This document shows, piece by piece, positions 1 to 6,460 of a stretch of 13,511 nucleotides of DNA. This stretch comes from an uncultured Eubacteriales bacterium (GTDB taxonomy: Bacteria > Bacillota_A > Clostridia > Christensenellales > Aristaeellaceae), in contig CACYNZ010000066.1 in NCBI GenBank assembly GCA_902775835.1, forward strand, positions 1 to 13,511, in the 5' to 3' direction. The notes under the pieces were generated by a model. The model saw only the letters and a program-made list of their open reading frames with translations. It had not been told where the DNA came from and ran no database searches. Every line of letters starts with the position of its first letter. Position 1 is the stretch's first letter. The position numbers and the translations under genes were made by a program.

Positions 1-715
1 TTCCGGGCTTTTTGTTGCCGGCATGGCTGATATAGATATCGTCCAGCAGACGGAACATGTCATCGGAAAAACCCGTATGCGTCAGATGCGTGTAGGTGAC
101 CGACGCGATGGGGAGCGTGAAGCCGAACTGCTGATTGATCTGTGCGGCGGCACCGGCGATGTACTGCTTGCTGCCGCCGATCTGGCGCTCCATCTGCGCG
201 GAATTGAAGCAGCTGTGCAGGGCCTCTTCCCGGTTGAAGCCGAGGTCGAGCCTGGAGCGGAACATGGTGCAGACGAGGGCGTCGGACTTGTTCATCAGTT
301 CTTTCTGGGAGAAGGTGACCGGGACGGTCATGACACAGTTATGCGTGGTGCTGCTGCTCAGCATGCTGCGCATATCCGCGATAATGTTGATCAGCACCAC
401 ATTGTCCGTGCCCGGCAGGACGGAGCAGATCGCCTGAGCGATATAGGTGGTCATGACGGCGAACTGGCTTACGTCATACGCTTTGCTCTTTTCCCGGATA
501 TCGTCAAGGCTGATGGCGAGTGAGTGAATGGCGCAGCTGTCCTGATCTTCCTCAAGCAGTTCGTCCGGAAAGACCGTGGGCTTGAGGGAACTGGGCTGGA
601 AGAGGCTGGGACAGTCCTGCGTTCCGTTCTTTCTGACGCTGCACTCTGTGTCCTTTTCCAGGTACTCAGGCGTGACAGTTTCCAGGGTGGCTGCTTTCCC
701 GGGATCGCAGTTCAT
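1..715 (-). CDS. Condensation/acyltransferase-superfamily protein, C-terminal half (partial)
   Basis: The minus strand is open from the ATG at 713-715 to the left edge (238 codons seen, no stop). The protein has the look of the second half of the chloramphenicol-acetyltransferase/condensation superfamily (alcohol acetyltransferase-like enzymes, NRPS condensation domains). A helix near residues 79-99 leads into a strand ending IIADMRSML (111-119), the place of the VDLRP segment. A later ASVTYTHLTHTGF stretch (204-216) sits where the family has its SNLG-type strand. The family's catalytic HHxxxDG motif normally lies 100-200 residues before this region and is absent. An in-frame TGA at 734-736 closes the frame upstream, and no frame further upstream encodes the missing half. 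No Shine-Dalgarno sequence precedes the ATG. It is therefore a 5'-truncated remnant or a stand-alone half-domain. The coding frame is well supported, the function is inferred, and the family call is moderate. Confidence 0.6.
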   Translation of the reverse strand, partial: MNCDPGKAATLETVTPEYLEKDTECSVRKNGTQDCPSLFQPSSLKPTVFPDELLEEDQDSCAIHSLAISLDDIREKSKAYDVSQFAVMTTYIAQAICSVLPGTDNVVLINIIADMRSMLSSSTTHNCVMTVPVTFSQKELMNKSDALVCTMFRSRLDLGFNREEALHSCFNSAQMERQIGGSKQYIAGAAAQINQQFGFTLPIASVTYTHLTHTGFSDDMFRLLDDIYISHAGNKKPG

Positions 716-732
716 TCTGACTGCCGGGACAG

Positions 733-761
733 ATCATACCGTGTTTTTTCAGATTTGTAAC
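733..761 (-). promoter_or_regulatory. Candidate sigma-70-type promoter for the truncated acyltransferase-like gene
   Basis: On the minus strand a TATGAT box (733-738, 5 of 6 to consensus) is preceded by GTTACA (756-761, 4 of 6) at a 17-bp spacing. Transcription would begin about 10 nt before the ATG at 715, leaving almost no leader and no ribosome binding site. It may therefore be fortuitous. Confidence 0.3.
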
Positions 762-840
762 GGACAGACCGGTATCTGTGGTCTGATGTTCTGCGGACTG
801 ACCAGGCGCAGGGTGCGGCATGTGCGGGCAGTCTGTTATA

Positions 841-882
841 AGCCGCTGTCGGGATGACGAAACTGTCATTTTTACAGCGGCT
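841..882 (+). repeat. 42-nt imperfect palindrome (long hairpin)
   Basis: The outer arms AGCCGCTGT (841-849) and ACAGCGGCT (874-882) are perfectly complementary over 9 bp. Inner arms ATGAC (854-858) and GTCAT (865-869) enclose the 6-nt loop GAAACT. The segments between them (CGGG and TTTT) can form three G-U pairs in RNA read from the plus strand, leaving a single C-U mismatch. Because the wobble pairs form only in plus-strand RNA, a transcribed structure is more likely than a purely DNA element. It has no U-run directly after the outer stem. Confidence 0.65.
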
Positions 883-1040
883 ATTCAGGCTGCCCGGAGG
901 GGATCCGGAATTCCGGCGTGTCATATGGGCCATGCGCCGTCTGCCCGGAGATGTCCTGAGCGATGCACTCAGAAAAAAATCAGGGAGTGGGAGAAATCCA
1001 TTCGCGGTTTCGTCTGTATAGGTGAAAGGGGTGAACAGCA

Positions 1041-1568
1041 GTGAACCATGCTGCGGCATCCGGCATGAACCGGGAAGCGAGAATCCGCGGTTGGATTGAG
1101 GCATATGCGGATTCTGTTCTGCATGTATGCTTTCTCTATCTGTCCGACCAGGGCCAGGCGGAAGATGCGGCACAGGATACCTGGGTGAAAGCATGGAAGC
1201 ACATGGAGGATTATGAACGTGGAGATATTGTGAACGAAAAGGCATGGCTTCTGCGCATAGCCATCAATACCTGCAGGGATTACCGGCACTCGGCCTGGTT
1301 CCGGCATGTTGACCGGAAGCAAGCGCTGGAGAATCTGCCGCCGCGGGTGACGGCTGTGGACATGGAGGATCGGTCGCTCACCCTGACTGTCATGGAGCTG
1401 CCGGACCGGTATAAGCAAGTGATTCTTCTGTACTATTATCAGGGGCTGACCTTGCAGGAAACAGCCGATGTACTGGGCGTATCCCAGTCATCTGTTCAGC
1501 GGAGGCTGCGGAAAGCGGAAGCACTGCTGAAAAGCGTACTGGCAGGAGGTGAGGCAGATGAAGGATAA
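1041..1568 (+). CDS. RNA polymerase sigma factor, ECF subfamily
   Basis: This 175-residue protein has the two-domain layout of extracytoplasmic-function sigma factors, which recruit RNA polymerase to a small set of promoters in response to an envelope or external signal. Region 2 lies at about residues 20-85, with the typical DQGQAEDAAQDTWVKAW stretch (36-52). Region 4 lies at 115-165, with a helix-turn-helix around LTLQETADVLGVSQSSV (136-152) and the basic QRRLRKAE tail. There is no region 3, as expected. The start is GTG at 1041, because AAAGGGGTG lies about 8 nt upstream; the in-frame ATG at 1065 has no such site. The stop overlaps the next gene by 11 nt, which indicates translational coupling to a probable anti-sigma partner. 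ECF sigma genes commonly activate their own promoter, but none could be assigned here. The family call is secure; the regulon is unknown. Confidence 0.93.
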   Translation: MNHAAASGMNREARIRGWIEAYADSVLHVCFLYLSDQGQAEDAAQDTWVKAWKHMEDYERGDIVNEKAWLLRIAINTCRDYRHSAWFRHVDRKQALENLPPRVTAVDMEDRSLTLTVMELPDRYKQVILLYYYQGLTLQETADVLGVSQSSVQRRLRKAEALLKSVLAGGEADEG

Positions 1569-2781
1569 GCGCTTGGAAGAAAGGATTCAGCAATCACTGA
1601 ACGCGGAACTCTCCGGGCTGTGTACCAGTGTCCGGCAGCGCGAGAGATATTTTGAAAACGCAACAGGAGGACGAAACGTGAAAAGAAAGATACCGGCTGC
1701 TCTTGTACTGGCGGCAGCGCTTCTGCTGCTTACTGTGACGGCACTGGCGGCAGTGCTGCTTTCACCAAGAGAAATTGTGGAGGAAATCGCGGTGCCGATG
1801 GCCCAGGGCAATACACAGGAAAACTATTCCTATGATGAAATGAAACAGCTCATCACCGCGCTGAATGAAAATGGAATCACGCTTGACGAGGGCTCGCGGC
1901 TCATGCAGGCCTTCCATGCGGGACATGGGTTCTGGGAACGGGATGCGGTGCGGGAAATCTGCCTGGCGGCCTTTGGCGCGGATGAAGGCGCATGGAGCAT
2001 TGAACAGAAACACTGGCATGGAGAAATGATGGTGGCCATCGGGGCGTACGGCATGAATGTGAATCTCATCCCCGGAGAAGGGGATATGAGCATAGAGGAA
2101 GCCCGCGCCTATGCTGTCAGGGCGCTGAAGGAAGCCTTTGGAGCGGAACTGCCTGAGCAGAGCGATGATGTATGGACGGTCTACGAATCCTTCAGTCTGG
2201 GTCTGGACCTTGAAACCGGCAGTTATCCGCCTGAGAAAGCTGAGTGGGGGTTTGTGTACAATGACCGCAGCACGGGCAGAATGATTTATTCGGTCGGTTT
2301 CGGACGCACCGGGGGCGGGCTCAGGACCTGGAAACAGGACGATGCGGACAGAAGCCGGGACGGCGCGGTGCATATCATGGAAAACCCGTATCCTCTGGAA
2401 AGGGATGCCATCAGGGAGTACGGGGAGGTCATGTATTTCTGGCCTTCGGAAGTGCTCTGTGAAGTCTACGGTGAGGATTACGCGGTTCCGTCCGCGGACG
2501 AATATGATCATGCTCTGATGCTGGCGGAACAGGCGATTGCTGAGCGGTATGGGAGCGATGCCCTGGAACGGCTTGGAAAATACCAGGTTGGTCTTCTGCA
2601 CCGCGAATTTGATGACACTGAACTTAGTCGCGTGCAGCATAACTGGGATTTCATGTTCACTACGGATTCCGAGTATCTTTCCGACGGCTACCGGGTGCAG
2701 TTTGTGCAGTTGCTGTATACAGATGGCCGGGAAGAGAATGTGGAATGGAGCGTGGAAATGGCCAATATGGGAAACGGCTGA
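1558..2781 (+). CDS. Membrane-anchored probable anti-sigma factor with large extracytoplasmic domain
   Basis: The protein is 407 residues from ATG 1558, chosen because AGGAGGT (1544-1550) lies 7 nt upstream; the earlier in-frame GTG at 1549 overlaps that site. A charged N-terminal segment of about 45 residues, presumably cytoplasmic and able to hold the sigma factor, is followed by one hydrophobic helix (about 46-68) and a large C-terminal region outside the membrane. The outer region has acidic helices of the form EEARAYAVRALKEAFG, then aromatic-rich strands; this resembles PepSY-like repeats but is not conclusive. There is no zinc-binding HxxxCxxC motif of the classical ZAS anti-sigma domain. 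The gene overlaps the ECF sigma factor by 11 nt and ends just before a terminator, so the two form a closed operon. The role as anti-sigma is inferred from position and topology, not from a recognised domain. Confidence 0.72.
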   Translation: MKDKRLEERIQQSLNAELSGLCTSVRQRERYFENATGGRNVKRKIPAALVLAAALLLLTVTALAAVLLSPREIVEEIAVPMAQGNTQENYSYDEMKQLITALNENGITLDEGSRLMQAFHAGHGFWERDAVREICLAAFGADEGAWSIEQKHWHGEMMVAIGAYGMNVNLIPGEGDMSIEEARAYAVRALKEAFGAELPEQSDDVWTVYESFSLGLDLETGSYPPEKAEWGFVYNDRSTGRMIYSVGFGRTGGGLRTWKQDDADRSRDGAVHIMENPYPLERDAIREYGEVMYFWPSEVLCEVYGEDYAVPSADEYDHALMLAEQAIAERYGSDALERLGKYQVGLLHREFDDTELSRVQHNWDFMFTTDSEYLSDGYRVQFVQLLYTDGREENVEWSVEMANMGNG

Positions 2782-2791
2782 TGCGGGAAAT

Positions 2792-2822
2792 GCCCGGAGG
2801 ATGTATGCCTCCGGGCGTTTTC
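2792..2822 (+). terminator. Rho-independent terminator of the sigma/anti-sigma operon
   Basis: A perfect 9-bp GC-rich stem GCCCGGAGG (2792-2800) / CCTCCGGGC (2808-2816) with a 7-nt loop is followed by GTTTTCC. It starts 10 nt after the stop codon of the preceding gene. Confidence 0.85.
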
Positions 2823-2824
2823 CG

Positions 2825-2853
2825 TTGCGTACCGCGGGCGGCTCGGATATAAT
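2825..2853 (+). promoter_or_regulatory. Sigma-70-type promoter for the DUF4298 gene
   Basis: A perfect TATAAT box (2848-2853) lies exactly 17 bp after TTGCGT (2825-2830). It comes directly after the previous terminator and about 86 nt before the next start codon. The -35 matches consensus only in its first three bases. Confidence 0.6.
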
Positions 2854-2939
2854 GCGTATAGATCTGAGAAACCGAATACACGCTGTTTCCTTCTTTCCCA
2901 AAGGCAGCATACAGCGGATGAACAGGGGGATAGACCGGC

Positions 2940-3230
2940 ATGAATCAGGAAAAACGGGTGACCAAGTATGAACATATACTGGACAGGGGGCAGCAGACGG
3001 CGGCGCAGCTGGAGTCGGCCCTGAGGGCGTATGAGGAAATCCAGGACGAGGTGAAGGCACTGGAAACCTATTATGCCGGGCCGGAATGGAAGGAAGACTT
3101 TGCGGCGGATGAGCGGGGCATGTTTCCGGATACCCTGAAGCGGGGCGTGCTCTCGGAAGATGCCGTATATAATCTCCTGGAGCGGTTTCAGGAAGTACGG
3201 GAGGACATGCGGCGCCTTGCGCAGGAGTGA
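2940..3230 (+). CDS. DUF4298 family protein
   Basis: This is a 96-residue acidic helical protein. It matches the small DUF4298 family known from Bacillota: an N-terminal coiled helix of about 40 residues, then YYAGPEWKEDF (44-54), and the characteristic LKRGVLSEDAVYNLL segment (65-79). No function is established for the family. There is no signal peptide or membrane segment, so it should be cytoplasmic. The start ATG at 2940 has AGGGGGA about 10 nt upstream. It is the first gene after its own promoter, and the broken membrane sensor gene begins 33 nt after its stop, so the two were probably cotranscribed. The domain call is strong; the role is unknown. Confidence 0.85.
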   Translation: MNQEKRVTKYEHILDRGQQTAAQLESALRAYEEIQDEVKALETYYAGPEWKEDFAADERGMFPDTLKRGVLSEDAVYNLLERFQEVREDMRRLAQE

Positions 3231-3263
3231 GGGGCAGCAGGGTAACCAGTCGGGTGGTGCGTT

Positions 3264-3907
3264 ATGAAAAAAGTTCTTCATATACTGAGAGCACGGTGGT
3301 CCAACATGAGCCTGTCCCTAAAGACACTGCTCCTGCAGGCCATCCTGATTGTTGCGCCGTTGATTCTCTGCTTTCTGATTCTCATGCATTCCGTGACGGC
3401 GGATACCCTGGTCAATGCGGCACGCACCGGCTATGACTATGGCCGGTATACCATGAACAGCTTTGAGGCGCAAATGCTGCAGATCAAGGCTGCGTCCAAT
3501 GTGGTGGCGGAAAGCCGGCTTGTGGGCACGCCCCTGACGTTCAGAAAGTGATAGAGGACGAGGACGCGAAGCAGCGGGTGCAGATGTTCATACAGAACAC
3601 GATCCGGGGCAACCGGAATGTGGAGGCAGCCATTATCTACGCAACCCGGGAGGCCGTGCCAGAGACGACGGAAATCTTCCCTGTCTGGCCGAATCCTGAG
3701 GACGATGATCCTTGGGCACTCCTCGCTTCCCGGCAGTCCACGCAGCTGAATCACCTGTCCATTGAGGAAGGACACTTTGACGAGAACGCGAACTGGGTGA
3801 TTGACTTCTAGCGCAACGGCGATCAGACCAACTATGAGATTTTCCTGCACGGCGGCGAAATCGTGCATATCCGGCTGAACCCGGGCATGACAATGAAAGT
3901 TCACTGA
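3264..3907 (+). pseudogene. Broken membrane sensor gene (frameshift plus amber stop, no output domain)
   Basis: The first frame (ATG 3264) encodes a short basic N-terminus and a strong transmembrane helix (about residues 20-42) of the kind that opens Cache-type or YesM-like sensor kinases, then runs into TGA at 3549-3551. A second frame continues the protein from about 3530: DVQKVIEDEDAKQRV and an acidic, tryptophan-containing extracytoplasmic stretch. The frames join if one C is restored to the run of four at 3531-3534, giving VGTPPDVQKV. The second frame meets TAG at 3809-3811 and then stays open to TGA at 3905-3907. No HAMP, histidine kinase or methyl-accepting domain follows, so the output half is lost or was never present. 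The pseudogene call rests on two lesions in one gene. Sequencing error at the C-run could explain one but not both. The identity as a sensor is inferred from topology. Confidence 0.7.
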
Positions 3908-4056
3908 TTTTCTTCTGCTTTTGTGCAGGAGTGACAGGGGGCACAGCGAAGCACTCTTGCCTTGGTGCGCAATTACGCACGGGGAGTCCATTTCGCAGTG
4001 CTCCCTTTTCTTCGGAAAACGGGCAGAATCCATGAATGGACAGGTGGGGGAAACGC
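3908..4056 (+). promoter_or_regulatory. Leader of the MATE gene with competing hairpins (possible attenuator)
   Basis: This 149-nt non-coding stretch contains several hairpins. One is CTTCTGC/GCAGGAG (3912-3918 with 3925-3931, including a G-U pair). A second is GTGCG/CGCAC (3965-3969 with 3976-3980). GGGAG/CTCCC (3982-3986 with 4001-4005) is followed by TTTTC, which is terminator-like. AGCACT (3950-3955) can instead pair with AGTGCT (3997-4002), which overlaps the terminator's right arm. That mutually exclusive arrangement is typical of attenuators and riboswitches. I do not recognise a known riboswitch consensus, and no clear promoter was found. Confidence 0.35.
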
Positions 4057-5442
4057 ATGAATCCGGTATTATGGGCAAGCAGTGAAGACAGAAAGACGGA
4101 TCCGAGCCGGGTGGGCTTGATCCAGCTGGCATACCCGATCCTTCTGGAAAGCATACTCCGGTCCACGGTCAGTCTGATCGACGTTGCGTTTCTGAGCCGC
4201 GTGTCCGACAGCGTGGTCAGCGCGGTCAGCGTGGCCGGACAGTATATCATGCTGTCCATGATCCTGGCCATGTCCGTTTCCTCAGGCACCCTGGTGTGCA
4301 TCAACCAGGCGCTGGGCATGAAGAACCGGAGCAAGGTCAACCGGTATGCGAGCCTTGCCGTGGTGACCAATCTGCTGCTGGGGCTTCTGTTCGGGCTGGT
4401 TTTCCTCATGATTCCGGAATTCATGCTGGGAATCATGACGCTTGACGCGGAAGCCGCTGAGGCGGCAGCGCTCTATATGCGCATCTATGGCGGGCTCATG
4501 ATCTTCCAGTGTGCGGAGATCGTGTTCTCAAGCATCTGCCGGTCCATCGGAAAGACAAACGCGCCGCTCATCATCAATCTGGTGGCCAATATCGTCAATG
4601 TGGCCGGCAATTATATCGCAGTGTTCCACCCGGAACTGCTCGGCATCAGTCAGGTGGCCGGTGTGGCCGCGGCCAGCGTGCTCAGCCGCGTGGTATCCCT
4701 GTGCATTGCCGCGGGTGTGGCCTGCGGCGCGGGCATCCGGATTTCACTGAAACATTTCCGTCCGTTCCCGAAGGAGGATTTCCGGCTGATGCTCTCCATC
4801 GGGATTCCCGGCGGTGTGAGCAATATTGCCTATTCGCTCAGCCAGCTGGTGACCACGTCCATTATCTCCCTGACCGGTACGGTGATGGTGGCCACCAAGG
4901 TCTATGTATCCAATCTTGTGCATTACATTGCCCTGGTGGGCATGTCCTTTTCCCAGGCCAGCAGCCTGATGGTGGGCTACCGGGTGGGCGCCGGAAAATA
5001 TGATGAGGCCAATTATATCCGGGCATTGGTCACAAGAGTGGCCGTTCTTTCCAACGCGTTCTTCTCCATTGCCGTGATTCTTCTGCGCGTTCCGCTCATG
5101 CAGATCTTTACCGCGGACGAGGTGATCATCCGGACGGCATCGATTGTTTTCCTGATCGACTTTGTGGTGGAGATCGGGCGCGCCTTGAACAATTCCCTGG
5201 CCGGCGCGCTGCAGGCGGCCGGGGATGTGACGTACCAACTCATTGTGAACCAGGCCAGTGCCTGGATCGTGTCCGTGGGCGGTGCGTATCTGTTCGGGAT
5301 TGCGCTGGGATGGGGCCTGTACGGTGTCTGGGTCGGGTTTGCCCTGGATGAGATGACCCGCGGCCTGATCCTTCTGCACCGGTGGCGGAGTCAGAAATGG
5401 ATCGCTGTGGCGGAAAAGCGGCGGAATGTGATCGCAAAGTAA
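4057..5442 (+). CDS. MATE family multidrug/metabolite exporter
   Basis: This 461-residue membrane protein has about 12 hydrophobic helices, the usual size and layout of MATE transporters, which export cationic drugs or metabolites in exchange for Na+ or H+. It opens with the family's LIQLAYPILLESILRSTVSL segment, followed by a VSVAGQY stretch. The second half begins with a repeat of the same fold around LMLSIGIPGGVSNIAYSLSQ. The C-terminal helix ends in a basic tail. The start is ATG 4057, because AGGTGGGGG lies about 7 nt upstream; an in-frame ATG at 4036 has no such site. The gene stands alone, between a structured leader and a strong terminator. The substrate cannot be told from sequence. 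The family call is secure. Confidence 0.92.
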   Translation: MNPVLWASSEDRKTDPSRVGLIQLAYPILLESILRSTVSLIDVAFLSRVSDSVVSAVSVAGQYIMLSMILAMSVSSGTLVCINQALGMKNRSKVNRYASLAVVTNLLLGLLFGLVFLMIPEFMLGIMTLDAEAAEAAALYMRIYGGLMIFQCAEIVFSSICRSIGKTNAPLIINLVANIVNVAGNYIAVFHPELLGISQVAGVAAASVLSRVVSLCIAAGVACGAGIRISLKHFRPFPKEDFRLMLSIGIPGGVSNIAYSLSQLVTTSIISLTGTVMVATKVYVSNLVHYIALVGMSFSQASSLMVGYRVGAGKYDEANYIRALVTRVAVLSNAFFSIAVILLRVPLMQIFTADEVIIRTASIVFLIDFVVEIGRALNNSLAGALQAAGDVTYQLIVNQASAWIVSVGGAYLFGIALGWGLYGVWVGFALDEMTRGLILLHRWRSQKWIAVAEKRRNVIAK

Positions 5443-5453
5443 ACAGGCATGCA

Positions 5454-5480
5454 AAAACGCCTCTCGTCAGGAGGCGTTTT
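5454..5480. terminator. Bidirectional terminator between convergent genes
   Basis: A perfect 10-bp stem AAAACGCCTC (5454-5463) / GAGGCGTTTT (5471-5480) with a 7-nt loop has an A-run on one side and a T-run on the other. It can therefore end transcription of both the MATE gene (plus) and the hydrolase/U32-like operon (minus). Confidence 0.9.
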
Positions 5481-5492
5481 CGTATGGCCGGA

Positions 5493-6386
5493 TCAGAACA
5501 GGTCCAGCATGCTGTCCAGGTAGATCTCTTCCCGGACTCTGAGCTGGTATTCCGGACGCGTCATGTAATAGAGCAGGAATTCCAGATTAATGGCGCTGCC
5601 CAGGGAACGGCCCTCAATCTTGAAATGCGAGAACCCGGCGGGCATATAGACATGCTGAATATCCTGGATGCCGATGAAGCCGGGATTTTTCATGGCGTCG
5701 GAAAACCGGTATCCGCGGGAAGCGTCCGGAGATGCGCAGACATGGTCGGGGCAGTCCTCGCCCAGGTTCTTCCGGCTGACGTTCTCATAGCATGCCCGGC
5801 GCTCGGGACAGTCAAACCAGCAGCATTCGTTGCACAGGAATTCGACTTTCTGCCGGAGTGCCTGCGGCAGGGTGTTCAGCTGCGGAAACGCGTGATTCAG
5901 CCGGAAATCCGGAACCACATACCGGAATTCGCTGCGCTCAAGCTCTTTTTCAAGCGCGTCAAACCCTGTCAGCACCTTGGTGGTGGAGGAGACAAAGTAG
6001 AAGCCGGGATACCGCTCTCTGAGATAGGTGAGCAGAAGGTCCGAGGCGATGATGACGCCGCTCTGCACCGGGCCGCTGTGCTCGAACAGGGCACAGACGG
6101 CGTTGCAGGTTCTGTCGGATAGATGTTCTTTTCGCAGAAGGGAATTGCTGAAGGTGAGACGCGCGGAAATTCCGAACTCGCGCATGAGCGCCGCCACGTT
6201 TTCCGGACTTTCATCCCCGGCTCCGACACGGCCGCCGCCCCAGATGCATCCGGAAGGCGCGCCGTAGATGGAACCGATCTCGCACCAGTCATAGAAGTAT
6301 TCCCGGTGCGAGCGGTAAAGCGGCAGAAAGGTGCGGTACAGTTCATAGAATTCAAAAAGGCCGGGGAGATGATAATATGCTTTCAT
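5493..6386 (-). CDS. Peptidase U32-like protein with cysteine cluster (probable Fe-S protein)
   Basis: This 297-residue soluble protein resembles the peptidase U32/UbiU-UbiV superfamily in several places. ARLTFSNSLLRKEHL (75-89) and GVIIASDLLLTYLRERYP (110-127) match barrel strands and helices of that fold. A cysteine-rich stretch (C185, C188, C189, C193, C199, then C212 and C217) lies where U32 proteins bind a 4Fe-4S cluster. GIQDIQHVYMPAGFSHFKIEGR (239-260) carries the hallmark KIEGR. It is shorter than typical U32 members, which exceed 400 residues. Known relatives act in tRNA or ubiquinone hydroxylation or in collagen degradation; which of these applies, if any, is unknown. The ATG at 6386 is the first start after an in-frame stop and has only a weak ribosome binding site. 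It lies 74 nt after the MBL-fold gene and is probably cotranscribed with it. The superfamily call is moderate to good. Confidence 0.65.
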   Translation of the reverse strand: MKAYYHLPGLFEFYELYRTFLPLYRSHREYFYDWCEIGSIYGAPSGCIWGGGRVGAGDESPENVAALMREFGISARLTFSNSLLRKEHLSDRTCNAVCALFEHSGPVQSGVIIASDLLLTYLRERYPGFYFVSSTTKVLTGFDALEKELERSEFRYVVPDFRLNHAFPQLNTLPQALRQKVEFLCNECCWFDCPERRACYENVSRKNLGEDCPDHVCASPDASRGYRFSDAMKNPGFIGIQDIQHVYMPAGFSHFKIEGRSLGSAINLEFLLYYMTRPEYQLRVREEIYLDSMLDLF

Positions 6387-6460
6387 GCTGTTTCATGGGC
6401 GGCCGGTCCGTCCGCGCGGAGCGGAAGACGGCCATGCTGTACGGTCAGAGATGATATGTT

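Larger units (their letters stand above)
716..1040. other. Gene-free region with hairpins and short repeats
   Basis: These 325 nt lie between two divergently oriented genes. Open frames here read like shadows, with no recognisable domain. The stretch contains the 841-882 hairpin, the direct repeat CTGCCCGGAG (890-899 and 941-950), the palindrome CCGGAATTCCGG (905-916) and a small hairpin CTGAG/CTCAG (956-972) followed by seven A residues (973-979). The last part should hold the promoter of the sigma factor gene, but I could not assign one with confidence. TATAGG near 1017-1022 has no good -35 partner. Confidence 0.6.

Noticed and set aside
23..523. 166-codon open frame on the plus strand
   Set aside because: It is antisense, codon for codon, to the acyltransferase-like gene, which has the recognisable fold segments.
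712..1245. Minus-strand open frame that could supply the missing half of the acyltransferase
   Set aside because: It has no HHxxxDG motif, a composition rich in Pro, Arg and Ser, and it overlaps the sigma factor gene.
1762..3060. 432-codon open frame on the minus strand
   Set aside because: It overlaps the anti-sigma gene, a terminator and the DUF4298 gene, and has no domain resemblance.
3908..4056. Known riboswitch classes (guanidine, c-di-GMP, ZTP, THF, yybP-ykoY)
   Set aside because: None of the consensus core sequences that I remember could be found in this leader.
5382..6122. 246-codon open frame on the plus strand
   Set aside because: It crosses the bidirectional terminator and is antisense to the U32-like gene.
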